A stretch of 64,000 nt of DNA from Phoronis australis (Eukaryota > Phoronida > Phoronidae), in NCBI GenBank assembly GCA_002633005.1, contig NMRA01000355.1:204532-268531 (forward strand), in the 5' to 3' direction. Below the pieces are notes generated by a model. That model saw nothing but the letters and a program-made list of their open reading frames with translations. It had not been told where the DNA came from and ran no database searches. The translations under genes and the position numbers were made by a program. This document shows positions 1-12,600 of the stretch, one piece after another (the stretch's first letter is position 1; every line of letters begins with the position of its first letter).

Positions 1-503
1 AATTAGGCCATTAACATAGATCAATCCTGTTTCAAATTTTCCCTTGCCATGATAGGATTTGCTGTTTGTTTTCAAGAAGAACACAGCAATCTTGACATTG
101 TCTGTTCTACTAATTTATGAACTCGAGAGTAGTGTTGTTTTTTTGTTTTCTCGGGTACATCATGGTTTACGCTTATGACTTCCTAATCCTGGTTTGCACT
201 TGGTGGTTCCAGAATTAAAGCTATAAATTCCAGTCTGAACTCGAAATTTTGAATTTTTATCGCCCAATATCGAGTTTTCACTCGAGTTTGTAGATTAAGT
301 CTAGCGGTCATCAAGTACTAACTAGGACTAGACACTCATCGGAAAAACAAAACATACTTGAAAAGAGAAAAACAGTAATCTGGAAAATGTCAAACAAATT
401 TTCGAGTTCGATTTTGATTACAAAGGTTAGACCGCGGGGCTATTCAAACGAGCCGCTTTCCTCCGATCAACACGACGTTCGGGCAAAGTCGTGGACAACT
501 TAC
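1..503 (-). other. Trk intron 14 (5' part only)
   Basis: Begins with GTAAGT at 503. I read all three minus-strand frames for the final Trk exon (VIECITQG-like start, C-terminal YLDVL-like tail) and saw neither. The intron therefore continues past the left edge. AT-rich, with no other feature seen. Confidence 0.8.
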
Positions 504-662
504 CTCGTGGTTAGATAGCTCATACCACGGCTGTTTGCCGAACGTGAATATTTCCCACAACACAACACCAAAGCTCCAACAGTCAGACTCCGTGGTAAAC
601 TTCCGGTAAAGAATGCTTTCCGGTGGCATCCATCGTACAGGCAGCATCGTCTGGCCGACCAC
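504..662 (-). CDS. Trk: Trk exon 14: kinase C-lobe (penultimate exon)
   Basis: Acceptor TGTCGTAG, donor GTAAGT, phase 0 on both sides. Encodes residues 710-762: [30 protein letters not shown] and [13 protein letters not shown]. In vertebrate Trks the next exon starts at the equivalent of 'VIECITQG' and ends with the PLC-gamma docking tyrosine. No such sequence is present between 1 and 503. Cysteine 737 in SDCWSFG replaces the usual valine. Confidence 0.97.
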
Positions 663-3600
663 CTACGACAGAAATCACGTGAACACCAAGCTACAAATGC
701 ACGCTTCTGTATTTTGTTGCCTTTCTTCCTCGTTGTTTTTCTGTTTTTGTGTCAGTTGGAATTGAGGTATAATAGTGCATTGCAATTGAAGTCATTTTGT
801 ACAGAATCAAGGCAGTCACCGTAAGCGTTTGTCTCCGCAAGCTGGCGTTTTACATTGGAAGAATAGCACCCCGTAGGTATGATAAACTGAATTCATGTCC
901 GCTTAAACTGCTCCTAAAATGAAATTGTCCACTCTACAAATCGTGCGTGATTATCTACGCCTATTCGATTTGCTGCTTTGGCTGACCTATATCCCGAACA
1001 CGTTTGACGTCTCAAGCAGTTCGTAAAAGGTTAATTCGCAAAGGATTTCCTCTCGCTTCTTTAACACGAGATTACCAGAATTACACTACCATCATCCCAC
1101 CACGTCATCAATAAGTCAAGAAAACTTCCGTTTTGCCAGGTGTGTGTTCCGTAGGCGCCAGAACCGACAAAATGTAAGATTTCGCAAGACTGAGATATCG
1201 CCATGTACAGCAAGCGAAGCATGCGATCGCATTGGCTTCCTTTCGCCTACAGAACTCAGTCAAGCTGTCACCGTCCCCAACCGCAACACTGCATACATGT
1301 ACATGCACTGAAGTAGAGAAAAGTAAATCTAAGCAAGAATTTAAAAAGAACAAGTTTTATAAACACTTGCGATTTCAGAGCACAAAGGGTGCAAATGTGA
1401 CAATTTTTAGTTACCAGTTGTTTTAAAAACACATAAAAAATATGTGGCGGTCACATCATTAACTTTGTCTAACGGCGGAAAGCAAAACGGCTGTATCAGA
1501 CCACGGGCAAGTGAATCTCCAATTGCGTGACCACTGTTTACTGTATGAAGAATCCAACTATTTATTGAAAGATGCAGGCTGAGTTCCGTTGATGCAAGAA
1601 TCTCACGAGAAAAGCCATTGCGTTCAGATGCATCGCTTGAAATAAATGTGCGATATATCACGAAGTCTTGCGTAATCTTGTGTTTTCAAGAGGTTCTCGC
1701 GTCTGCTGAACGCACTCCCAGGCTTGAGTTCACGAAACACGGTGAAGCTGCCCAATTCCTTAGCATTTTGTGTCAATACTTTGAATACTAACACCCCCAG
1801 CATTGCACAAAGTAGCTGTTGGGAAACAAAGTAAAACATTATTCAACAAGATGAAGGTCTTCAGGATTCCTCTATACCACAGATTTCTGCTTACCCTGTA
1901 ATAATCCATGGTATAAACATCCCTGCTCATTCCAAAGTCACCAATTTTCACAATCAGCTTGTCACCAACGAGACAATTCCTCGTGGCGAGGTCTCGGTGT
2001 ACAAAATGCTGAGAGGCAAGGTACGATACCCCCGCGGCTATCTGTTGAGCCATGTAAATTAACTCCGGCATTTGCAGCCTGCGGTTGGCCGGATTCCAGT
2101 TGGAGCACAGGAATGCGGCGTCCGGGCCATGGGATCTAGAGGAAAAAATAATAAGCCGATGTCAGCAATTGGTAATGAACTAATTGTTAAACTTTGTAAA
2201 TGTTTGATCGACTTTCGCACGAACCTTGTACCGCAAGTACGTTGTACGTATCTAAATACCCTTTCCCTACGACGTGCCTAAGTTGTTCATGACAGAAATA
2301 AAACTGATTTGACTTCAAAGAGAGTATTTTGATGTGCGCAAAACGACACCTGTTATCGTACCTCAGGAAATTGCTCAAGTCCCCGTTTTCCATGTACTCA
2401 AAAATCATCATCAGCGGGTCGCCGTCTGTACATATCCCGTAAAAGGTAACAATGTGTTCGTGGTTCAATCCCGCCAACATCTCGGACTCCCGGTCGAAGT
2501 CTCTCCTGGCCTCTTCTTGCTCCATGTCTTTCAACGTTTTCACCGCCACCACCGACGAGTCGTCTTCACCGTGCAGACCCTCGCACATGCCCAGATACAC
2601 TCGCCCAAAAGCGCCCTCTCCAAGCTCTTTGATGAACGTGAATTGCTTCGACATAAAATGGCGGATGACTGGAAATGATTGAAATCAAGGCGGTGAAATC
2701 GAAGTGAGAAAGAAACGTGCAGTGAGTTGGACTGCGCGTGTGTAGAACTCATCAATTTAGCCTGTTCTTGTAGTTGAGTAATTAGGATGTTTTGTTATTT
2801 TACAACAATCAATCGGAATGTTCTAGATGCACAACAAATCACATTTGAGGCACCAAATCAAGTCATACAAGCTTCACTCTGTTCAATACCCGGAACGTCC
2901 GTTAACTGGTCTATAGCTCACGTCCCCACGCAAATTAGGGTCGCCTCCTATTGGCTAACTGCGTTCCTCGAAAGTTGTAGCGATCGAGTAGCGTGTGTGA
3001 TGACCTGGGTGTGAAAAATTTCGGCGAGCAGTAAGGTACTGCTACCGACTGGCGCCCAAGATGTTATATAGCTTAGGGCACGGCGCCAGATTTTATATCA
3101 TTATGAGTGACCGAGAAACCTGCCAGTCGTCTATATTTATTTTTTTTTTTTGATTAGAAATGTAAATTTGTTTTATTGTAAATATCTAAAGCCATGCTTA
3201 CAAAATTCCCACAGTATCCGTTTCCGATATCGTACCCGACATTTGGACGATTATCTAAAGCATCTTGGTTTTGGTAAACAGCGTCGCATACGCCATTTCA
3301 GCCCAAAACTGGCTTCGGAACATCTGTTTAGACACCCCAATTACTCGCATGCGACAGTCAAGCGTCAAGTCGTATACGAATGATCGGGTTGTGTATAAGG
3401 CCCTAATTGTTTTAAAGCACGTGCCCTTAGGTTGGGTGCTACTGTCTTGTTAGGTTTAACGTTTTAACGAGTAAACACCAGCCGTATCCAAATTTCCCAT
3501 AATTCTTCATTATAGGCATGGGTTTGAGGAGTCATAGTTAGGACAATGGTCAGGTTGTGTCGTGCATAGGCTTACCTTGAGGTTCAGCTTCCTGTTTTGG

Positions 3601-6600
3601 CAAATAGTTCGGATTTTCTACGACATTAAGCGGATTAAGGGGCATGCGTTCGCTGGATATGACGTTCCCGTTGGTAGGTTTACTCTCTTCGCCATAGCGC
3701 GTCAATGGATGACGAGAACCGGTCGACGTGAAGGCATGATCACCAGATTTCCGCTGTTTGTAATACCTCACGGCAATGAGACTTGCCACTCCACATATGG
3801 CCGCGAAGACCACTACGCCCACTGTTATATAAATCTAAAAGAGTAAAGCGAGAGTCCCCCTTAAAATTAATTCCGGTTTAACCTAAAGCAGTACACTTTG
3901 CTCAGGAACATAAGACATGGCAGTTTCTAAAGTCACACCAATGCGTGACAGTCATCGAAATTTTAATTTGAACCCTCACCAAAGAGTTTCTCATTAAATA
4001 GGATTACAGTCTCAGCTTGACCTGGTCTTAGAATTAGGTCACATGTCACAGCCACGGGAGCTGCAGATCTTAATACATATTCTTACTGCCCGGTTCTGAT
4101 AACGACAGCTCCTTTAGTTTATCTGGGGTACCAGTGCTGAATTAACGAGGAAGTTGGCTAAATAGTCTGACCAGCTGTTTTAATGTGGTTATCAAAGCTC
4201 ACACCAGGCAATCCCTTGCTGTCGCAGACACAACACCTAAGCCATGCCTTTGCGGTAAAAACACTCTCTTATACAAAACACGGGAATTAACAGATTGTAT
4301 GATATCTCGTATTAAACATGTCGTCGTTACCGTATTTTTGTTAGAGTCATCAGCGTTCACGTTCTGAGGTTGTATTTCGTTCGTGCCACTTCCGGCTGTA
4401 GAAAGTATCCTTTTCGTGCTGTCTTTTGGAGCCTTGCTACTTTCTGGTCGACCAGGGAGACTAGGTCCCGGTGGTTTAAACTTTGGAAAACGCGTGCCTG
4501 TCGTCAGATAGTTTGCATAAAATGTTCTGGCCTCATGAATTGTATTCTGTTTTGGTTAACTCAGTATAACACTCTAAAAACAAACTTTTAACTTGATACA
4601 ACAAACAACATAAGATGCCAATAAATAAAACAAATAACTATTGCCACACGGGTATCATCAACTCGCAAGATGTCGCTACTGAATAAACTGAAAAGCTCAT
4701 ATTTTACTCAAATGACACATTGAACCCTTGCCCCAAGAACATCCCGAACACAGCTATTTGTTCTCGCCTTGTCGATACTCAGTGAATACCTTTCCGTCAC
4801 CGTGCCATCCAATCAAGCTTCACGTGTCATAGATTGAATTGTTCCGTGATAATGACATGCCCTCTTCAAAGCAGGCGCGCGTTCAGTAGACGCTAGGACC
4901 TACGCTAGGACCTACAATGTAGCTAAAACCTAGTCAAAGTCACGTGTTCTCATTTAAAATACACGGCAATATCTCGCGTAATCTCGCGAAGTCTTGCTTT
5001 TTAGCGAGGTCCTAGCGTTACTGAACGGGAGGCAGGTCTTGTGATGCAGCAGAGCTAACAAAAAATGAAAACAATAACATCCGGTAAATCACTCACCAGG
5101 GTGCTTCAGAAAGTTTGCGATCACAGATTGGGTGTCGGAGCCAAATTCATTCTCGACCACGAGTGTATACTTTCCGTTATTGCCGTGAGATGCCGTTTTA
5201 AACTCAAGGCATCCCCAAAGGACATCCAGCTAAGAACATAAAAGTGTCGTGTCAGATCTATTACAGATGCTTGGTACAGAAATGTTCTGCAATCATTTAC
5301 CGAGGAAGGCCAAAGCTTTGCTCACTCCAAAAGCAGACTTGTTTACTAACAAACACAAAAAGGTTTTGAATTAAAAGGTCAAAACATGCGGGAATAAGAT
5401 CTTGAGGAAACTCTTGGACTTATACACGTAAACTTTCGTCTTTTTATGGATGGCCTAAACTGGTGCGTGCGCATTTCATTATACGTATTTATTGGAGGTT
5501 GCGAGCTCCATAGGTAGGTATTCATTTCTTATGGATCACTTGAAAACGAGCTAGCAAACACTGTGCACTGCATGCTTCAAGCAATCCTCACAAGGGCCAC
5601 TGCAGAGATCTTACCTCGTCGGTGGCTCTGTGTGGTATGAATCTATCCCCTATGACTTCGTTCATCATTAGCAACTTTCCATTTTTATACCAGGTTTGGC
5701 TAGGTCGTGGATAACCCTTCACTATATATACTATGCACCAATGAAAGTACTCTCTTGGGGCCGACAGTTTCAGTATGCGGGGCTTGGCTGAAATAAAAAA
5801 TTTGGTAATAAATAACCAGGTACATGTAATATAAGACAGGTTTGTCCTTGACCTCCCTTTAGCTCTTAAAAGTAGCCGAAGTTTGGTCCCAAGAACATGC
5901 AACACCTTTTCAGACATTGGACACAGGCAATCGCGGAACACTTCTTTTATTTATAGTTTTATAGACAGATCTCTTGACTGAAAACTGGTGTTCCTTTTAA
6001 TCTTGGAAGTGATCAACAAGCATAGACGGCACTGGAAACGTTCAACAGATGAACTAAATAGTAAATACTTACAATTTACATAAAGACTTAGAGATTGTAT
6101 AGCTCGCCCCACGATATTTTGTGCGACGCACCGTATTGCGCGACTGTCATTGGAATGTACGACATCTATGGTCAGATTTTTCACCAATCCGTCGGCACTA
6201 CTTTGTATCCTAAAGAATAAAACAAACGACATGGCAATGATGATTCCAGTTCATAAGACTACAGCACTGACACAAAGGAAACTACAATGGTGTTGAGTAT
6301 GCATGAATTCAATGGTCAGTACCCACGGGAAACTAGGTCGTATGCTCGTCACATAGAGATCGGTACATAGGCGTATTCATTGTTTTTCTTTCTTATAATG
6401 TTATAATAAAGATGATGGCAAGCATTTGTCGGTAACCGGTGTCGTTTTTTGTGTCATTGCAAAACATGAAGACACATGACTTCTTTTGTGTTTATCTGTC
6501 ATCCACTCTCAAATAAACTAGGTATGTTTCAAAGCAGTGAGCTTCTTTTGACAAATATTGTCGTCTGTGATGTAACGTTTCACAAAGGATAAGACTTTAT

Positions 6601-9600
6601 CCCATACGCATTAAATCTGTCGAGGGAAAGGCGGCCATACAATAAAGTTTTCCGTATTCACCTCCCGCACTACTTCAACAGTGACCTCTGACATATGGAA
6701 AGTTCAAAAGGTAGGTCAATGTCGACTCGACGTCTTAGCCGGTTCTATCATCAAACTTTCCGAATATAGTTTAAAGAAATTCAGTTGCAGCAGTGTAACT
6801 AAAACTCGAAATGCAAACAGGCCCTAAAAGTAAAATCTGTAACAAAAATATAAGACACTTATTTCTCAGTTTTCAGTTGTTGAATACCATATCATCTGCA
6901 ACTCAGGCGCCGATTCCTAGGAAACTAAAACATCAGATAATGTTGTTTTTAACTATTTCCAGGAGATGTTACAAGTTCACTGCACAGTTGACGTTGTTTT
7001 CATCCGTGTTACCTCTTTTCAAGAAATAAATCGTTACTTTTAAAACTGTTTCTTTTACAAGAGAAAACTTGCAACCTAAGGAGCAAGTACATACATACAG
7101 GATGTGATCCGCCATGTGAACAGTCTGGGTCATGTATTTAAAAAAACCTGCCGAAAAAATGTAAGAAACTTAGCGTATGGGATAAATTCGGTTGAGGTCG
7201 ATACGCGGAATAAGGTCGAGTGGGATATTACTTCATGTACGTCAATCGAGGTACGTTTTGTGTATGTACTTATAGCGTATGTACTCCGGCAGTCTTTCTC
7301 GAAATATCTGAAATGTCAATTGTTTCTGAAAAAGGAATTTCTCTCAGATCAGCGAAACTATACATAATTGCTAGTTGTTCAGATAAGTTAGTTCGAAGCT
7401 GTGACGTGCTAACAAGCAGGCCCACGTGGCAAAAACTTTGACCCTTAATTGTGAAGCGGAGGTCACAATTGGAAACGCCTGATGTACATTCAAGTCTTCA
7501 GTCACTTTTCATGGGAAAAGCCCGAATGATATGCACGTTATTTGTTGTGCAGGAATACCTTATTAGGACTCATTTGCCAGTAATTTTTAGGTCATACTAT
7601 TAACAGAAAATTGAGAAATAATAAACGCGTTTGCGTGAGAGACTATATTGAAGTCTATATTATGTAAAAGTATTGCGTAAATACTTCTGTATAGATGAGA
7701 GCGTTAGTTGACAATTGTCTGTCATTGATGTGGACAAAAGCTCGTTGTGGTTTTATGGCATAATACTTCAATAAGATAGATGGATAAGCAACAGGAGTCA
7801 CAGTCTTGCATGTAATTGACCTTTTAAATGTTAAACATTTGCCTCGTTATATTTATATACATAAGTAAGCAGAGTTTGAGTAACGTTTTGGCGCCAAATG
7901 GGACCTTCCTCTTTTCTAACGGAATTTTAAGGAATAGCCTAAAACCATGCAGGCGTATGCAGTGAAGATTAAATTTCTTTCCTCCACTGTGAACATTCAC
8001 CACTAACTTCATTGCACACGCCGTATTCAAACAGTCAATCGACGAATTTTATTTCTTAGACGTATCAAACCTCCTTACGACTTCTTTGAAGCCTGGAGGA
8101 AACTCGTTTCCAGGCAACACACGTTTCAACCACCCGTACAAATCTTACATTGATTTCAAAACGATTGAAAATTTTCATGACATCCTGCTTTCACTGCACT
8201 ATAACTCAGAGAGAAGATTCGTGTGGGCAAGTCGCCAAAGCGAAATGCTGGCTGTGCTATGAAACTTTCGTGATATGAAATCTCTATTCACTGTAAATCT
8301 AGATTATGTGCTTCGAGACCGTCATCACAGATAATCTATCAGTGTCATTCTGCTTTTCGTCATAGCCCGGTCGTATGCAGGTAGGTGTATCTTTTTTGTT
8401 TTTTAACCATGTATTGGAAATTTACCATTTGACAATTCAATATAACTTTATACCATCTTTGTGTAATTTTAAACATTTATATGAGTAGCAACTATAAATA
8501 ACTGACAATATTACCATGGTAAACTTTGAGCACTAAGCAATGGTTGATATGTTTTGGCGCAAAGTTACGTCACACAAAGGCATGAAATTACGCGATCGTT
8601 CAATCTGTCTCAACAATAGGCAAGTTGTCGTGTTTTGAAGAATTATTGATACAAGAATTGGTATCTGTTGATCTTATACACATTCGAAAGTTTACAAAGC
8701 GTTTCTTTACTTAGAGTCGAGATGGATTGAGTTACTCTAAAGGGCAGGTTCGGAGCATGCCTAATATTAAGACAATATGCGATTTTAGTTCTAGCATAAC
8801 TGAGAAATTCAGCCAATGAGCGAGTGGCCTTGAGGACTGTTTGGCAATGCGAAGTGAGCAACTTATTTTGAATACATTGATCGGGAAATGCGATGGAGAC
8901 GATTGCCAAGATATCATTGCCAGTCCACAAAGCGTTGATGGGCGGGATAGCCTTAGTATTTTAATGCATTCGAAAATATGGAAATAAATACCTTGCGAAA
9001 GCTAATATGTTTTATACCACAATTTTTGCGTCGAATGGCAGATACAACCGTGTAATAACCCATAAAGTTTTATCACTAGTGGGATAACATTTTGGCGGGA
9101 AACCGAGGCCGGATTCGAAATCGGGCCTCAACAGTGGCGAGTCGCCGACTTTACCACTACACCACTCAGCGGCTGACTTCATCAAACGTGAAAATATAAT
9201 ACTTAAATGAGCACGCGCAACAATCGCATGTTCAGCAAAGGGCATTGCACCGATATTTATACGCTATGAAAAATAAGACGCATAATTTTCATAAAAACGA
9301 TATCTTAATTCTGTGAATTTTTTTCTCTCGTGTTCTCTCACTTGTAAATCACCGATCTCCAATTTGAATGCGGGTATCGTGTCGTCGGAATCCTTTAACT
9401 TTGCATTATACTCAGTTACTATTGGTAACCTACTTTAGCAGACGATATTTTCCCGGTCGAAGCTTAGCGTGATAAAATGTGTAGTAAGCTATAATAGTTG
9501 CTAAACCTTAATTTACAGATTCACTTCATTTCTATTTTGTTTAAATTTTCATTTGGTTTTGAGTAAAAGCATTATTTGACAAAAATAGCTCGGCTTTTCT

Positions 9601-12600
9601 TAAAAGGTCACGACCTCCGACCCCGGGCCTCTGACATAGCAAGTAGTTACAAAGCCCAGGCGAGTCGAGAAAGGTAGATCGCTTCATTGTAATGTTTCTC
9701 ACTCAGTATGTGGTATAAATAGATTATTACATGTTCCCAGTCGTTATCCCCCTTATCTAGAGCCCGAGTGGATTTTGGAGAATTATCGCCCGAGGGTAAG
9801 ATGCACCACTATGAAAAGTTCAATTGAGAAATGAACCCAAACCCTTTTGCAAATATTAATGCAGTGGGTGTATGAAAACTCACTTATACTGCGACGCAAT
9901 CGTCGTAGTGTTCCAGTAAACGGTTGGCACAGGATGGCCCCATCCTCGACACGTCACTACAACACTATCTGAGGAATTCACCGTAACAACGCTGGAAGAC
10001 AAGGTCGACTGGGGTTTCTCTGAAAGAGAAGGATGAATTCCAGTAGCTGAGTTGTCAGTGAATCCGTTTACTGCTACAGTTCACATGTTGTATAGAATTG
10101 TTCATAAACCAACCATACATTAGTTGTAGTAAATGTGACTTTCATATAGCACTAGTTGGGATATTTTTTCTGAGTCAATGTAGTAGCACACATTTGCGAC
10201 GTCATTGAAAACGGTTTATGGCCACGAAAAACACACATTGAAATGACTCATGGTTCAACTTAAAAACAAGCCAGCGAACACATTAGCCATGCTTTACCAG
10301 TTTTGACCTGGCTTGTACTTTGCAAGAAGAATCCATGAGATGCTTGTACATTTAAGTTCTAGTTTTCGGTATGTAATTAACGTGGGGAAGACATTTCGAA
10401 TTTTAAAATAAGTAACATGATTGGAAGATTAACATTTAAATATCTAACCTCTGGTTCTACTTTAATTCGTTTCAAAGACGAGTTTAAAATCAATGAAACG
10501 CTCTACAACAGATTAAAACCCGACACTTCACTGGATGGTAGAAAACATGCGCCCCGCACATGCGCGAAACATCACAAAACTAAGGCAAGTCGTCGACACA
10601 AAATTGCAACAGAATGCATTCATATGTTTATGAACAAACCATTATAATAAATAGACCCACCACAACCCGTAATATTAACAGTAAGCAAATCTTCCTGGCG
10701 TTCGACTCCGTGTCTTGTTGTTACGCACATTAACGATGTGTCGACAAGACCTCTCGCCAGAATGTCGTTTTGTAAGAGTTGTAACCATCGAATACTGCAG
10801 TTGCAAACCAGCGGGTTACCGACGACAATTCTGAAATATTGAATCATAACTGATTTATGACACAGTTTTGTTTGAGACTTATGTAACTGGAGCGTGAACG
10901 TTGAAACTGCACTTTTGCCCGGCCAGAAATGAAGACCAAGTTAGACTTCCACCTGGTGAAATCGGTCTCACAATATCCCTTTGCCCCTTCATTGTCAATA
11001 ACAACAACAAAGCCGTCGGCGACTCAAGAAAACATTTCAGAGTTTGTTGGGTTGACTAACTCCATAATTGCGGATTCAACAATGGCACATGTACGCGTTG
11101 CTTGCGGCTTGAGATGTCGGCTCCTTCGCATTAATTCAAGGTCGGGTGCGCGTGGTGTTGCTTTTGAAGCCCATAAGCAGTTAAGTTAGAATTCAACATT
11201 CAACAGTTGATATCTCTTCCACGTTGTCTGATATGAAAAGAAATTGTTGAAACACTGGTTGAAATGATAAACAATATCCTGACATTGCACTGTTCACCAT
11301 TATTGTTTTTATACGCTGTTGATGGCAACATTTTTAATAGTGTCAACTTCTTATACGTCTACGCGTTCGAAATATTTACGAAAGAAAAGTTTTCGGTAGC
11401 AAACTACCAAAAGTCTGAAAAATGTCTCCAGGACACACTTGTTTCATGTTAAAATGCAAATATCTCATCATATTGAAGATTCCAAATGGGGAACACGTTT
11501 ATTAAATCTTTTCCTGATTGTAACATTGAACAGTCATGCAGTTCGCGTTGTACTACACTTGGCAGCATGCATTAGAATTTACACATTCATCCGGTTATAC
11601 GAGGTAGTCGCTTCATTAAAAGCCTGACAATATATTGTCGATGCTACTTTGTTATCATGTAGGGTTGACTTAGGCACATGTGGCACCTTTAAGCGCACCT
11701 TCCCTCCACCGTATAAGCATCCATACATCAGGGTTTTCGTGAAGGGTCATAACCGGCCCAACAATCACATTCAATGCGCAAACACAACTGAACTCAGACT
11801 ATGGAGGTTTCTCCGTTTGGTTAAAAAGTGTATGCAGAAATTAGTAACCGGAAACTCCTTGTTGGGGCGAATTTTATATCTGTGCTGACCAACTGTTTGT
11901 GGTTTTTAGTAACTAAAGATAACATAAAAACTTTGCGAAAACCAAGAATTAACAAGTGTCAGCAGGTGGTGCAAAAACTTACAGCTGAGTAATTCGTTTC
12001 AGTGGCTCGATGACTTTCCATGATAACGACTTTAACTTGTTCAATCTCAAATCCCTGGAAAGAAAATTGCAAATTGCAGACCATTATGTCATTTGTTTGC
12101 CTCTACGACGACAAGAAGTGTCGCGTAAGTGTAAGCGCAGTAGCTTACGCGTGAAGCACTCGCCTTTTTCTTGAGCGAATTTGCGTACTCTTGCGTTACC
12201 TCGCCTAACCCGTGACAAACTACGGAACGCAGCGCTGGCCAGGATTCCGCTGCAATCAGAGAATCATGTGAGCTATGTGCAACACTCAGATTATGACGAT
12301 TTTAGTCGTTTACTACACGTCATGATATCATAAACAGCCAAAAGGTGGCGTTCTTGCTCTATGATTATGGGTAGTGCTGTTCAGGAAATAACAGAACCAT
12401 TATCTAAAGCAAATCGGCTTGTTTTGTTCGACTTTATGGCAACCGGGAAAACGTTTTCTTGTTTTGGCTCGTCTGTGTTGACAATTAAAAGCCGTTCAAA
12501 CATCGACTTGTAACATTATCAATCTGAATAGGCTGGCGAATCACCACTGGATAGGCAAAGAAATTTAATTTCACTGATAAAAGTCAGTGTCGTATCTTTA

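Noticed and set aside
1-503. Search for the final Trk exon (VIECITQG-like start and C-terminal docking tyrosine)
   Set aside because: No minus-strand frame shows it; it must be outside the window.
2334-2682. Plus-strand open frames over the kinase N-lobe exon
   Set aside because: Shadows of the minus-strand kinase coding sequence.
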